In this document: positions 1 through 9,777 of the stretch, piece after piece
Position numbering within the stretch: position 1 is the stretch's first letter
Layout of the letters: every line of letters begins with the position of its first letter
From: Lachnospira sp.
GTDB lineage: Bacteria; Bacillota; Clostridia; Lachnospirales; Lachnospiraceae
Reading direction: 5' to 3'
Assembly: GCA_015057605.1 (NCBI GenBank)
Contig: SVDX01000004.1
Span: 52,894 to 116,893 of the forward strand
DNA length: 64,000 bases
Program-made: the position numbers and the translations under genes
Notes under the pieces: model-generated
What the model was told of the DNA's origin: nothing
Seen by the model: only the letters and a program-made list of their open reading frames with translations
Database searches by the model: none

Positions 1-1251
1 TTTATTTAAAATGCTTTTTATACTAAATTCTTTTGTGTTACCTATAATTCCAATTGATGCAGTATTAAAATCTAAATACTTCTTCACATATTCATTAACA
101 TCTTCCACTGTAACACTCATTATTTTATCTGTAATCTCTTCAAAAGCAGGCACTTCTTTCATAAACATAATATGCTTCGAATTTGCCTCCATTCGTTGCT
201 CATTACTCTCATAAGAAATTATCATTTCTGTAAGTGTCTGTTCCTTAGCAACCTCAAGTTCCCGCTTTGTTATACCATTTGTAGTAAATTCTTCTACCAC
301 CTTTTTTATTTCTTCAATAACACATTCCACCTGATTTGCATTCATAGTCGCATATATATGAAACAGACCTGCTGTACTATAACAGCTACTATACGAATAT
401 ATTGAATACGTTAATCCAAGCTCTTCTCTTATTCTTTGAAACAGTCTTGAGTTAACATTACCACCAAGCACAGCATTAACTATCGCCAAAGCATAACGCT
501 TATCATCACCTATTGCTATACTGTCAAATGCAATATTAACATGTACCTGTTCGACATCCTTAAACTTTGAAAAAGCCACTCTATTATAAACTGGTTTTTC
601 TATATCTTCTATATCCTTACCAGCTTTAACCTTAGAAAAATGTCTTTCAAGTGTTTCTATACACTCAATTTCATTAAATCTTCCTGCAATAGATATATAA
701 ATATTTTGTGCTATGTAATGCTTATCCATAAATGCTTTTATGGACATTTCATCAAAAGACCTAACATTTTGTTTACTTCCAGAAATAATATATCCTAATG
801 GATGCTTATTCCAAATCTTTTGTTGCAAAATCTCATGTACCATATCTTCTGGCGAATCCATATACATATCGATTTCATCTAAAACCACTCTTTTTTCTTT
901 GACTACATCCTTCTTATCTATAAGTGAATTATTCAACATATCACCTATTATTTCAATCGCTGTATTCAAATGCTTGTCCAGTGTTCTTACATAAAATCCG
1001 GTACATTCCTTTGCGGTGTATGCATTCAGATTTCCACCAATCTCTACCATCTTATCCGCAAGTTCCTTGGCAGAATAATTAGTAGTTCCCTTAAAAAGCA
1101 TATGCTCAATCATATGAGCTATACCATTTTCTTTATAGGTTTCGTTAGCAGAACCTGTCTTTACAAAAACTCCAAATGAAACCGACTGCATATATGGCAT
1201 CGATTCCATAACGAGCGTAATACCATTACTTAATTTATTCGTTTTAATCAT
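1..1251 (-). CDS. M16 family zinc peptidase (insulinase-like), 3' part outside window
   Basis: The first 417 codons are present; the gene runs off the window start. The inverted zinc motif HxxEH is visible at H46-M-I-E49-H50, followed by FKGT as in mitochondrial-processing-peptidase-like M16 proteins, and a downstream EKRVVLDEI segment that matches the helix carrying the third ligand. The first half of the usual two M16 domains is complete and the second is under way when the window ends. The ATG overlaps the stop of the upstream CNNM gene by 8 bases, so the two are probably translationally coupled. Likely a cytoplasmic processing peptidase; substrate unknown. Confidence 0.88.
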   Translation of the reverse strand, partial: MIKTNKLSNGITLVMESMPYMQSVSFGVFVKTGSANETYKENGIAHMIEHMLFKGTTNYSAKELADKMVEIGGNLNAYTAKECTGFYVRTLDKHLNTAIEIIGDMLNNSLIDKKDVVKEKRVVLDEIDMYMDSPEDMVHEILQQKIWNKHPLGYIISGSKQNVRSFDEMSIKAFMDKHYIAQNIYISIAGRFNEIECIETLERHFSKVKAGKDIEDIEKPVYNRVAFSKFKDVEQVHVNIAFDSIAIGDDKRYALAIVNAVLGGNVNSRLFQRIREELGLTYSIYSYSSCYSTAGLFHIYATMNANQVECVIEEIKKVVEEFTTNGITKRELEVAKEQTLTEMIISYESNEQRMEANSKHIMFMKEVPAFEEITDKIMSVTVEDVNEYVKKYLDFNTASIGIIGNTKEFSIKSILNK

Positions 1252-2557
1252 TCAAGTCACTTGTGCTCCTTGACTTTTTAATGATGACATCACCTATTAT
1301 TCTATCATCAATGTTGAGTACCTTAAATATATAGCCACCGTACTCAACTTCAATATCCTCATCAACTGACGGAATCTTGCCTATCTGTGAAACCAAGAAA
1401 CCATTAAGTGTTTCTATTTCTTCACATTCAAACTTCATTGAAAGAGTATCTTCTAAATCCTCAAGCATAGTAAGTCCATCTGCCATATATGTATCATCTT
1501 CTTGTTTTGTAATATATTCCTCTTCTTCATCAAATTCGTCAAATATATTACCAACTATCTCTTCCAAGATATCTTCCATTGTTACAACACCTGCTGTCTG
1601 ACCATATTCGTCAACAACTATAGCCATATGCTGTTTATTAGTTTGCATTTCAGCAAACAAAGTATCTATATTACGCGTCTCAGGAATCAAATATGCATCA
1701 TATAAAATATCCTTAAACGCCATAACAGTAAGCTTTCTTTTTTCAACATTCTCATATGCTTTTGCTGCATCTCTGTAATGCAATATACCAATGATATTAT
1801 CAATTTCTTCATCATAGACTGGAAATCTTGATACATTTTCTTCAAGCATCATATGCCATGCTGCTTCAAATGTCATACTTGCATCTATTGCAATTATATT
1901 TTTTCTATGGGTCATAATATCACCGGCAGTTTTGTCACCAAATTCGATAATATTATTAATCATCTCTGCTTCACTTGCCAAGAACACACCCTGTTCATGA
2001 CCTTCATTAACCATAGTTATAATTTCTTCTTCAGTTACTACATCTTCCTGTGCATTAGGATTACCACCGAGCAGTCTTACTATTAGGCCTGCCATTGCTG
2101 TACCTAAAAATGTAATCGGTGTCATTACAATCATAATTGCACGTACTACTCTGATATAATTGTAAACATATTTAACCGGCTTATTAATCGCCATCTTCTT
2201 AGGTACATAAACACCTATTACAACCAGTATTATCAGTAGTACAAAAAGCACCAATACACTTGCTAAAAATTCATCATTTAAGCCTATCTTATCGTTAATA
2301 TAATTTCCTAAGCTTTCAATAATTATTGCACCTACAATTACATTCATAACTATAGTTATAATGTGTAAGGCATTTGTAAATTTTGAAGAATCCTCAAGCA
2401 TCTGTCTTACCTTAGAAGTTCTTGAATCATCCTCTTTATCTTCTAAATCACTCTCACTAATGCTTTGTATCGCAGCTCCAAAGCTGTACAAAACACCATG
2501 CACTATTACAATTGCTAAAAATATTAATATGCTCCACGAGGGACTTATCGTATCCAT
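1244..2557 (-). CDS. CNNM/CorC-HlyC family transporter (DUF21 - CBS pair - CorC_HlyC domain)
   Basis: A 437-residue membrane protein. Hydrophobic segments lie near residues 8-30, 64-82, 98-118 and 138-162 (DUF21 domain). Two CBS motifs follow (about 212-335), the second containing VVDEYGQTAGVVTMEDILEE, and an acidic linker leads to a C-terminal CorC_HlyC domain of about 80 residues. The family is linked to Mg2+/Co2+ efflux or resistance in characterised members; the older name hemolysin is historical. The ATG is preceded by AAGGA at 8 bases. It ends by overlapping the M16 peptidase start. Transport substrate is inferred only from family. Confidence 0.9.
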   Translation of the reverse strand: MDTISPSWSILIFLAIVIVHGVLYSFGAAIQSISESDLEDKEDDSRTSKVRQMLEDSSKFTNALHIITIVMNVIVGAIIIESLGNYINDKIGLNDEFLASVLVLFVLLIILVVIGVYVPKKMAINKPVKYVYNYIRVVRAIMIVMTPITFLGTAMAGLIVRLLGGNPNAQEDVVTEEEIITMVNEGHEQGVFLASEAEMINNIIEFGDKTAGDIMTHRKNIIAIDASMTFEAAWHMMLEENVSRFPVYDEEIDNIIGILHYRDAAKAYENVEKRKLTVMAFKDILYDAYLIPETRNIDTLFAEMQTNKQHMAIVVDEYGQTAGVVTMEDILEEIVGNIFDEFDEEEEYITKQEDDTYMADGLTMLEDLEDTLSMKFECEEIETLNGFLVSQIGKIPSVDEDIEVEYGGYIFKVLNIDDRIIGDVIIKKSRSTSDLND

Positions 2558-2619
2558 TGTTTCATTCCTTTCGCCTTAATTGGTATATTATATCACATTT
2601 ATCAACACATCGTCAATTA

Positions 2620-2967
2620 CTATGTATCCATCTCAAGACTTACAAGCAGTGCCTTATTGACTTTACATATAATATCCTCTTCAAGATGACAAACCTTGTC
2701 TTTTAATCTTTTCTTATCAATGGTTCTTAACTGTTCAAGCAGTATTACCGAATCCTTTATTATATCGCATTTATGCGCGTCTAATTCTACATGTGTAGGA
2801 AGCTTTGCTTTATTCATCTTAGATGTTATAGCCGCAATGATAACTGTCGGACTATGTTTATTTCCAACATCATTTTGAATAATAAGTACAGGTCTTATAC
2901 CACCCTGTTCAGAACCAACTACCGGTCTTAAATCTGCATAAAAAATATCCCCACGTCTAATTAACAT
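2620..2967 (-). CDS. mazF: MazF/PemK family endoribonuclease toxin
   Basis: 115 residues, the normal length for MazF/NdoA (EndoA). The N-terminal [10 protein letters not shown], the RPVLIIQND strand with Arg25 and the AAITS segment with Thr48 correspond to the catalytic Arg and Thr of Bacillus MazF, so the enzyme looks intact. It would cleave mRNA at short sequence motifs. The ATG has a strong AAGGGGTG site. It lies 53 bases after alr, the same neighbour as in Bacillus, but the small antitoxin gene (ndoAI) that normally sits between them is absent here (see findings). Confidence 0.93.
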   Translation of the reverse strand: MLIRRGDIFYADLRPVVGSEQGGIRPVLIIQNDVGNKHSPTVIIAAITSKMNKAKLPTHVELDAHKCDIIKDSVILLEQLRTIDKKRLKDKVCHLEEDIICKVNKALLVSLEMDT

Positions 2968-3020
2968 ATTTACACCCCTTAAATTATATCATAGACATAT
3001 TATTACCGGTTTATTTATTC

Positions 3021-4154
3021 TTATTCACTTTTTAAATGATAATTTCGAGGCACTCTTTTTGAAATGCAACAGGTAAATTCATAATTAAATCTTCCTGATA
3101 ATTCTCCTAATTCCTCCACTGTAATACATTCATTGCCGTCTCGGCCAATTATAACAACAGTATCGCCAACATTTACATTTTCAATATCTGTCACATCTAC
3201 CATCATTTGGTCCATACAAATGCGTCCAACTATATTGGCCTTGCAGCCATTTATTAACACATAGCCCTTGTTAGAAAGACTTCTTGGATATCCATCACCA
3301 TAGCCTACCGGAATTGTAGCTATCTTCATTTGCTTAGGAGTAACATAGGTAGATGAATAGCTGATACCTTCACCCTCTTTTACCTCTTTAACCATAGCAA
3401 CATGACTCTTTAATTCAAGTGCAGGTCTTAACATCACTCTTCGCTTATTAACGTAATCTGACGGATACATTCCATATATCGCAATGCCCGCTCTTACCGC
3501 ATCCAAAGCAACATTTGGCATATTGATAATTGCTGCACTGTTAGCACAATGTCTTATTTCAAATTCAATACCAAAATCATAAAGCTTTTCAAGCAAATCA
3601 TTAAATATATCATATTGCTTATTTGCAAAAGTTCTATCCATACTGTCTGATGAGGCAAAATGTGTAAATATACCTCTTGCATCCAAATTATCAAGCTTTT
3701 TAATATTGATAATATCCTCTATTGTTTTTTCACTTGGCACAAAGCCTATTCTGTTCATACCTGTATCTATTTTGATATGACATTTTGCAAGCTTATCCAT
3801 TGCTTTTGCTGTTGCATCAAGCTTTATTGCATCTTCAAGTGAAAATACGGTTGCATCAATATCATTCTCAATAAGTGTTTCAAATTCAGTATCAGGAGTA
3901 TAACCTAAGATAAGTATAGGCTTTTTAATTTCATTTTCTCTAAGCTCCATACCTTCTATTACTGTTGCAACAGCAAAGCCATACACATATTTTTCAATAG
4001 CCTTTGCAACCGCTACAGCTCCATGACCATAGCCATCAGCCTTTATTACTGCAAATATCTTTGTATCTGGCTCAAGTGCCGCTGTAATTTCCTTAACATT
4101 AATAATTATTGCATCTAAATCTATGTCTGCATAAACTCTGTAATACTTGTTCAT
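3021..4154 (-). CDS. alr: Alanine racemase
   Basis: PLP-dependent racemase that makes D-alanine for peptidoglycan. The PLP lysine is in VIKADGYGHG (about residue 38), and the C-terminal barrel carries GISYSSTY and the GYGDGYPR segment with the second catalytic Tyr. 377 residues from the chosen start. I place the start at the second Met (4154) because GGAG lies 6 bases upstream and the ATG is one base past the nnr stop; an in-frame ATG at 4166 would overlap nnr by 11 bases and also has an AAGGA, so it cannot be excluded. Upstream nnr, downstream mazF. Confidence 0.96.
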   Translation of the reverse strand: MNKYYRVYADIDLDAIIINVKEITAALEPDTKIFAVIKADGYGHGAVAVAKAIEKYVYGFAVATVIEGMELRENEIKKPILILGYTPDTEFETLIENDIDATVFSLEDAIKLDATAKAMDKLAKCHIKIDTGMNRIGFVPSEKTIEDIINIKKLDNLDARGIFTHFASSDSMDRTFANKQYDIFNDLLEKLYDFGIEFEIRHCANSAAIINMPNVALDAVRAGIAIYGMYPSDYVNKRRVMLRPALELKSHVAMVKEVKEGEGISYSSTYVTPKQMKIATIPVGYGDGYPRSLSNKGYVLINGCKANIVGRICMDQMMVDVTDIENVNVGDTVVIIGRDGNECITVEELGELSGRFNYEFTCCISKRVPRNYHLKSE

Positions 4155-4155
4155 A

Positions 4156-5640
4156 CTATTCTCCATTCATTCCTTCATTAAATACCTTAGATAAATTAGC
4201 TATAACATCTGTCGGCTTCATTGAATACTCACCTAATTGTTCTGCCGCATATATACCAGCTAAGCTGTGCGTAAATACACCATAGCACGCTGCATCAAAC
4301 AAAGGTATTTTATTCGATAATAATCCGGCAATTATTCCGGCTAACACATCGCCAGAGCCTGCCTTTGCCATACCAGCATTGCCAACCTCATTAATATATA
4401 CCTTTTTTTGAGAATTTGCAACTACAGTGTAAGCATCCTTCAAAACGCATATTGCATTAAATCTGTCGCTTATTGACTGCGCTACTCCCATTATATCGTC
4501 TTTGATTTCATTAATATTAACACCCATAAGTCTTGATGCTTCTAATAAATGTGGTGTTAAAATCACATTTGCTTTTGAATTAGTCAATATTTCTGTGTTA
4601 TTAGCTATTATATTAATCGCATCAGCATCTGCAATAACATTTTTATCAGCCGCAGTCAAAGTTGCTTTTACCATTTTAATTGCATTTTCATCTGTAGAAA
4701 TGCCAGGTCCTATTACAATTACTTTAGCCCAATCAAGCATTTTTGCAAATTCTTCATCACTATATTTTTCATAGACTGTTACAATTGCTTCTGGAACTGC
4801 CTGCTTTATTATAAGCTCATTTGCTTTATGGGTATAAACCTTTACATAAGACGCTCCACTTCTATAAGCCGCCATAGTTGAAAGTGTTAATGCTCCACTT
4901 ATTTTGTCAGAGCCTGCAACAATAAGCACCTTTTCATAACTGCCTTTATTAGAATATTCTTTTTTCTTTGGAATATTAATTAAATCTGTCTTTTCAAGGG
5001 TAAATACATTTTTATCTATATCAGCCACAAAGCCAATATCCTTACAAACAAGTTTTCCTGCATACATTTTACCAGGATAAAGAAGCATACCTAATTTGTT
5101 ATACCCAAATGTTACGGTTATATCCGCTTTAACTGCATTGCCGCAAACCTTTCCTGTAGTCGCATTAATTCCACTTGGAACATCAACTGCTACCTTAAAA
5201 GCATTTGCGTTATTGATATCATCGATAAGCTTTGATACATTTCCATCAACATTTCTTGATAAACCAATACCAAATATCGCATCAACTATTATAGTATATT
5301 CCTTCTCAATACTATTGTGATATATATTAAGTCCCATATTCTTTACTATATTTAGCTGTATGTCATATTCATCACTATGTTTTTTATCTTCTAAGGTAAG
5401 AATAATATCAACGGCATATCCCTTTTGGCTAAGTAAACGCGCAATTGCAAGGCCATCTGCACCATTGTTTCCAGTACCACATACAACTGCAACAAATGCT
5501 GATTCATCACATTTTTGCTCAATAACTTCTGCCACTGCCAACGCAGCCCTTTCCATAAGGACTACAGAAGGTATACCTATTTTTTTAATACTATAATCAT
5601 CTACAGCCTTCATCTGCTTTGCATCAAGTATATACTTCAT
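4156..5640 (-). CDS. nnr: Bifunctional NAD(P)H-hydrate epimerase / ADP-dependent dehydratase
   Basis: 494 residues, full length for the fused enzyme. The N-terminal YjeF_N epimerase domain has the CGTGNNGADGLAIARLL loop; the C-terminal carbohydrate-kinase-like dehydratase domain has GNAGMAKAGSGDVLAGIIAG, the nucleotide and catalytic Asp loop. It repairs hydrated NADH/NADPH. ATG is preceded by AAAGGAG. It lies 2 bases after acpS and 1 base before the favoured alr start, so it is central in the acpS-nnr-alr-mazF operon, an order common in Firmicutes. Confidence 0.96.
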   Translation of the reverse strand: MKYILDAKQMKAVDDYSIKKIGIPSVVLMERAALAVAEVIEQKCDESAFVAVVCGTGNNGADGLAIARLLSQKGYAVDIILTLEDKKHSDEYDIQLNIVKNMGLNIYHNSIEKEYTIIVDAIFGIGLSRNVDGNVSKLIDDINNANAFKVAVDVPSGINATTGKVCGNAVKADITVTFGYNKLGMLLYPGKMYAGKLVCKDIGFVADIDKNVFTLEKTDLINIPKKKEYSNKGSYEKVLIVAGSDKISGALTLSTMAAYRSGASYVKVYTHKANELIIKQAVPEAIVTVYEKYSDEEFAKMLDWAKVIVIGPGISTDENAIKMVKATLTAADKNVIADADAINIIANNTEILTNSKANVILTPHLLEASRLMGVNINEIKDDIMGVAQSISDRFNAICVLKDAYTVVANSQKKVYINEVGNAGMAKAGSGDVLAGIIAGLLSNKIPLFDAACYGVFTHSLAGIYAAEQLGEYSMKPTDVIANLSKVFNEGMNGE

Positions 5641-5642
5641 AT

Positions 5643-6005
5643 TTAGCTCCTTTCAAGAATAGCCACTGCACTTACAAGGTCTTTAAGATTTGAAATGCTT
5701 ATATGTATATTATCTACCTGCATTTCATTTTTCATTTCAAGTGCTTTACCATACAAGCATACATATGGTTTCCCAAGTTCATCTCGTAATACTTCAATAT
5801 CAATAAGCCCAAAGCTTCTAAAGCCTGTACCAAATGCTTTTGCGACCGCTTCCTTTACTGCATAATTACCTGCAAGGCTTGTATAATTTTCGCCAAAACA
5901 TTCCAGCTCCTTATTTGTAAAACAACGAGTCAGAAAGCCTGCAGTATTACAGGCTCTCTTAACTCGTTGTATCTCAATTATATCGTTACCTAATCCCAGT
6001 ATCAT
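5643..6005 (-). CDS. acpS: Holo-[acyl-carrier-protein] synthase
   Basis: Transfers 4'-phosphopantetheine from CoA to acyl carrier protein. The N-terminal ILGLGNDIIEIQRV contains the Mg2+-binding Asp, and the family signature NYAVKEAVAKAFGTG with the second metal ligand Glu follows. 120 residues from the ATG at 6005. A longer reading begins with TTG at 6017, but the family normally starts directly with MIxGxGxDI and a GGTGAAGG site precedes the ATG. Lies immediately downstream of rex. Confidence 0.95.
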   Translation of the reverse strand: MILGLGNDIIEIQRVKRACNTAGFLTRCFTNKELECFGENYTSLAGNYAVKEAVAKAFGTGFRSFGLIDIEVLRDELGKPYVCLYGKALEMKNEMQVDNIHISISNLKDLVSAVAILERS

Positions 6006-6017
6006 AACCTTCACCAA

Positions 6018-6662
6018 TTAACGTTTCTTTTTCTTGCTATTATCTGCTATATTATAAGACAATCTCATAAGACTTTCTGATAAATGTACATTCTCAACAA
6101 CTACCTTATTACCTAAATTAAGGTCTGTATGCGCAAAATTCCAGATACCACTTACACCGGCATCCGCTACGATTGTAGCCATCTCACCTACATGTGACTT
6201 AGGCAAGGTAAACGCTGCTATATCGATATCATTTTTCTTAATAAATTCAGCCACCTTGCTTACATGCATAACCTCAACACCACAAATGCTTTGTCCGATA
6301 ATATTCTCATCTGTATCAAATATTCCCTTAATCACAAAACCACTTTTTGAAAATGAATCGTAGTTAGCAATTGCCTGACCTAAGCGCCCTGCACCTACAA
6401 TTATCATATTATGTTTTTTGTCTATACCAAGGATCTTACCAATCTCTCTACGTAAATATTCTACATTATATCCATAGCCCTGTTGTCCAAATCCACCAAA
6501 GTTATTAAGATCCTGACGTATCTGCGAAGCCGTAACCTTCATACGCTTACTTAATTCTCCCGATGAAATTCTTTCAACGCCCTGTTCGAGCAATTCTCCT
6601 AAGTATCTGTAATATCGCGGTAAACGCTTAATTACCGCACTAGATATTTTGTTTTCTTTCAA
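6018..6662 (-). CDS. rex: Redox-sensing transcriptional repressor Rex
   Basis: 214 residues with the N-terminal winged helix (IKRLPRYYRYLGELL, then SGELSKRMKVTASQIRQDLNNFGGFGQQGYGY, typical of Rex) and a C-terminal Rossmann domain with GAGRLGQA. Rex binds DNA when NADH/NAD+ is low and represses fermentation and redox genes. I looked for a ROP-type Rex site (TTGTnA...TnACAA) in front of rex and the neighbours and saw none that is convincing. It stands between metH and acpS on the same strand. Confidence 0.97.
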   Translation of the reverse strand: MKENKISSAVIKRLPRYYRYLGELLEQGVERISSGELSKRMKVTASQIRQDLNNFGGFGQQGYGYNVEYLRREIGKILGIDKKHNMIIVGAGRLGQAIANYDSFSKSGFVIKGIFDTDENIIGQSICGVEVMHVSKVAEFIKKNDIDIAAFTLPKSHVGEMATIVADAGVSGIWNFAHTDLNLGNKVVVENVHLSESLMRLSYNIADNSKKKKR

Positions 6663-6707
6663 GTATAATCACCACCATATTTATATAAACATATTCTAAG
6701 GCTTTTG

Positions 6708-9065
6708 TCAAATTTTAGTCAATACCTTTTTTGCAATATCAACTGCTTCTTTTGCATCCTTAGAATAATAATCTGCTCCTATCTCGAGTGCATAGTCAGG
6801 TGTAAGCACTGCTCCACCCACCATAATCTTACAATCAAGGTTATTTTCCTTAATAAGCTTTATTGTATTTTCCATAGAAACAAGTGTAGTTGTCATAAGT
6901 GCTGATAAGCCAACAAGCTTTGCATCATATTTTTTAACTGCATCAACAACTGCCTGATAATCAACATCCTTACCAAGGTCAATCACATCATAGCCATAGT
7001 TTTCTAAAAGCACCTTTACAATATTCTTTCCAATATCATGAACATCGCCCTTAACGGTTGCTATTACTATTGTTCCATTGCTCTTTGATGTTTCACCGCC
7101 TGATGCCATATTTTTCTTAATTTCATCAAATGCTTTTGTTGCCGCACCTGCTGATGAAATAAGCTGAGGTAAGAATATTTTTCCTTGTTCAAATTTTGTT
7201 CCAGCCTCATCAAGTGCCTTTATTAAATGCTCATTGATTATATCCATCGGCTCCATAGTTTCAAGCATTTTAACAGTTATTCTTCCAGCTTCATCCTTAA
7301 GACCCTTAGCAATAGCATATTCTAATGTAATGTCTGCTGCCATGACTGGCTTTTCAGTTTTTTCTGCATTTGCATAAGCCTCTATATATTCCACTGCACT
7401 CTTATCTATATTAGCCAACACCTTATATGTACGTACTGCTCCCATCATTGCAGCTACATTTGGATTGATAATAGGTAAATCTAAGCCATATGCCAATGCC
7501 ATAGTAAGAAAATTCTGATTAACCAATTCACGATTAGGCAGACCAAATGAAATATTAGAAACACCAAGAACTGTTTTTAGTCCAAGTTCTTTTTTCACTC
7601 TGTTAAGTGCTTCTAAGGTGTTCATAACACCCTCCTGCTCTGCAGAAGCGGTCAGGGTAAGACAATCTATATATACATCTTCCTTTGGTATTCCATATTC
7701 TAACGCTTTATGTAATATTTTGTTTGCTATCTCGAATCTCTTTTCAGCTGTCTTAGGTATTCCATCCTTATCAAGAGTAAGACCAACCACAGCCGCACCA
7801 TATTTCTTCACAATAGGTAAAATGTTATCAAGCACTTCGTCCTCTCCATTTACGGAGTTAACTATTGCTTTACCGTTATATATTCTAAGTCCAGCTTCAA
7901 TAACCTTTGGAATGGTTGAGTCAATCTGAAGTGGCAAATCCACTACTGATTGAATACTCTTAACCACATCAATCATCATTTGTTCTTCATCTATACCTGG
8001 CAAACCAACATTTACATCTAATATATCTGCGCCAGCCTCTGCCTGTTCTATTGCACGATTAAGAATATAATTAATATCATGCTTTTGTAATGCTTCTTTA
8101 AAAAGCTTTTTACCTGTAGGATTTATTCTTTCACCTATAACTCTTGGTCTATCTATACATACCATCTTGGCTGGTGTACATACACAGCTTGGGATACTAA
8201 CTTCATTTTCAAAAGGCTTTTTATCAGCAAGCATTGTTTTTAATGCTTTTACATAATCAGGATTAGTTCCACAGCAACCTCCAAACACCTTTACTCCAAG
8301 TGAAATCATCTTTTTCATTTCTTCCGCAAATTCCTCAGGTGTCGTATTATAATTATTAGTCACTGGGTCTGGCAAGCCCGCATTTGGCTTTACCACTATA
8401 GGAAGTGTCGTCCATTTTCTAAGTTTTTCCACTAATGAATAAAGTTCCTTTGGTCCTAATGAGCAATTTATTCCGATTGCATCTACACAGAGCGCCGACA
8501 AAGTCACTGCCATACTCTCAATTGTACAACCTGTAAATGTTCTTTGATTTTCCTCGAAGGTCATTGTCACCATAATTGGAAGATTAGAATTCTCCTTACA
8601 TGCCAAAACTGCAGCCTTTACCTCGTATAAATCCGTCTGTGTTTCTAAAACTATTAAATCTGCTGCCGAACCTGCTAAAACCTGTTCCTTGTATATATCA
8701 TAAGCTTCTTCAAACTTCATGTCGCCTATAGGCTCCATCATCTTACCTATCGGTCCTAAATCAAGAGCAACCTTTGTATCAGTTCCTTCGCATGCCTTCT
8801 TTGCATTTGCAATAGCAGCACTAATTACCTCTTTAACACTGTATTTACTTTTTGAAAGCTTATAACGATTAGCTCCAAATGTATTTGCATATATTACATC
8901 TGAGCCAGCATTAACATATTGCTTATGTATATCTATAATCATATCAGGATTATCAATGGATAATTCTTCTGGGATGCTACCAAGCTTCATACCTCTGTTA
9001 ATAAGCATAGTACCCATTGCCCCATCTAATATAACAAACTTTTTATCAAATATTGTGCTATTCAT
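6708..9065 (-). CDS. metH: Cobalamin-dependent methionine synthase, core module without activation domain
   Basis: 785 residues. Homocysteine-methyltransferase domain (about 1-290) with zinc ligands C201, C264 and C265 (INCSLG and FGGCCGT); pterin-binding domain (about 310-570, starting RPRVIGERINPTGKK); cobalamin-binding module (about 580-785) with D674-V-H676-D-I-G. It transfers the methyl group of methyl-tetrahydrofolate to homocysteine. The C-terminal AdoMet-dependent reactivation domain of E. coli MetH is absent, and the matching domain is encoded by the preceding gene, whose stop overlaps this ATG by 8 bases. GGAG lies 9 bases before the ATG. Confidence 0.95.
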   Translation of the reverse strand: MNSTIFDKKFVILDGAMGTMLINRGMKLGSIPEELSIDNPDMIIDIHKQYVNAGSDVIYANTFGANRYKLSKSKYSVKEVISAAIANAKKACEGTDTKVALDLGPIGKMMEPIGDMKFEEAYDIYKEQVLAGSAADLIVLETQTDLYEVKAAVLACKENSNLPIMVTMTFEENQRTFTGCTIESMAVTLSALCVDAIGINCSLGPKELYSLVEKLRKWTTLPIVVKPNAGLPDPVTNNYNTTPEEFAEEMKKMISLGVKVFGGCCGTNPDYVKALKTMLADKKPFENEVSIPSCVCTPAKMVCIDRPRVIGERINPTGKKLFKEALQKHDINYILNRAIEQAEAGADILDVNVGLPGIDEEQMMIDVVKSIQSVVDLPLQIDSTIPKVIEAGLRIYNGKAIVNSVNGEDEVLDNILPIVKKYGAAVVGLTLDKDGIPKTAEKRFEIANKILHKALEYGIPKEDVYIDCLTLTASAEQEGVMNTLEALNRVKKELGLKTVLGVSNISFGLPNRELVNQNFLTMALAYGLDLPIINPNVAAMMGAVRTYKVLANIDKSAVEYIEAYANAEKTEKPVMAADITLEYAIAKGLKDEAGRITVKMLETMEPMDIINEHLIKALDEAGTKFEQGKIFLPQLISSAGAATKAFDEIKKNMASGGETSKSNGTIVIATVKGDVHDIGKNIVKVLLENYGYDVIDLGKDVDYQAVVDAVKKYDAKLVGLSALMTTTLVSMENTIKLIKENNLDCKIMVGGAVLTPDYALEIGADYYSKDAKEAVDIAKKVLTKI

Positions 9066-9738
9066 TACATCTTTCTCCTCTTTTTCTAAATCTGCAATTA
9101 CCTTGTAAATTACAGTCGTTACAATCTATATTCTTCTTTGTAAGTTCATTTTTACTAAGACCGATTATTGCCGTTATCGATTTTGTCGGAAGCATCATAT
9201 TGCTGTCATTTACCGTAAGGCCAATAAGCTTTGGTGCATTAAGTAATTGTAAAAAATCTTTTTGTATATCTATGGACAAATCACCATAACCTATTCCAAA
9301 TCTAAAGGTGTGATTATATTCACCATATATACTCTTAAGCTTATCAGAAAGCTTTTCCATGCCCTGTTCTATAGCAACATTTGCCATAGCATCATATACA
9401 AGTGCTTTTAGTAAATCAGTAATATTCATTACTCTAAGTAGCTTATCAACCTCTGCTGAAATTGTGCCTGCCACTAAAAGCATTTTATCACAGCCCTTTA
9501 AATGCGTAGTAATTGATTCTCCTTGTAATTTCAATTGTGTTCCCTGTGGTATTATAGCATCATCCTGCCTTAACACGTCAAAGCAACGATACACGTATCT
9601 AAATGAACATGCCTTTAAAAGCTTTTCCTCTTCCTTACAAAGAAGCTCAAGCATCGCCTCATCAAGCATAGAATTCTTATATTCTAAGTATCTTGCTATC
9701 TCATCTCTATTAAGCTTATCTATCTTAATATCATTCAC
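9058..9738 (-). CDS. Stand-alone methionine synthase activation-domain protein
   Basis: 226 residues. The segment FRFGIGYGDLSIDIQKDFLQ and the following LNAPKLIGLTVNDSNMMLPTKS region match the AdoMet-binding activation domain at the C terminus of MetH (RxxPGYGDxPL, then IGVxLTESxxMxPxxSV). It should reductively remethylate inactive cob(II)alamin on MetH. The C terminus adds four cysteines in CNDCNLQGNCRFRKRGERC, possibly metal or Fe-S binding. The start is a GTG at 9738 with AAGGTGG 9 bases upstream; an ATG at 9734 is in another frame. Divergent from punA. Confidence 0.88.
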   Translation of the reverse strand: MNDIKIDKLNRDEIARYLEYKNSMLDEAMLELLCKEEEKLLKACSFRYVYRCFDVLRQDDAIIPQGTQLKLQGESITTHLKGCDKMLLVAGTISAEVDKLLRVMNITDLLKALVYDAMANVAIEQGMEKLSDKLKSIYGEYNHTFRFGIGYGDLSIDIQKDFLQLLNAPKLIGLTVNDSNMMLPTKSITAIIGLSKNELTKKNIDCNDCNLQGNCRFRKRGERCNE

Positions 9739-9777
9739 TTGATACTACCACCTTTCCACTTTAATGATTATATTATA

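Noticed and set aside
6663..6707. Rex operator in front of rex
   Set aside because: No TTGTnA/TnACAA pair with correct spacing was found.
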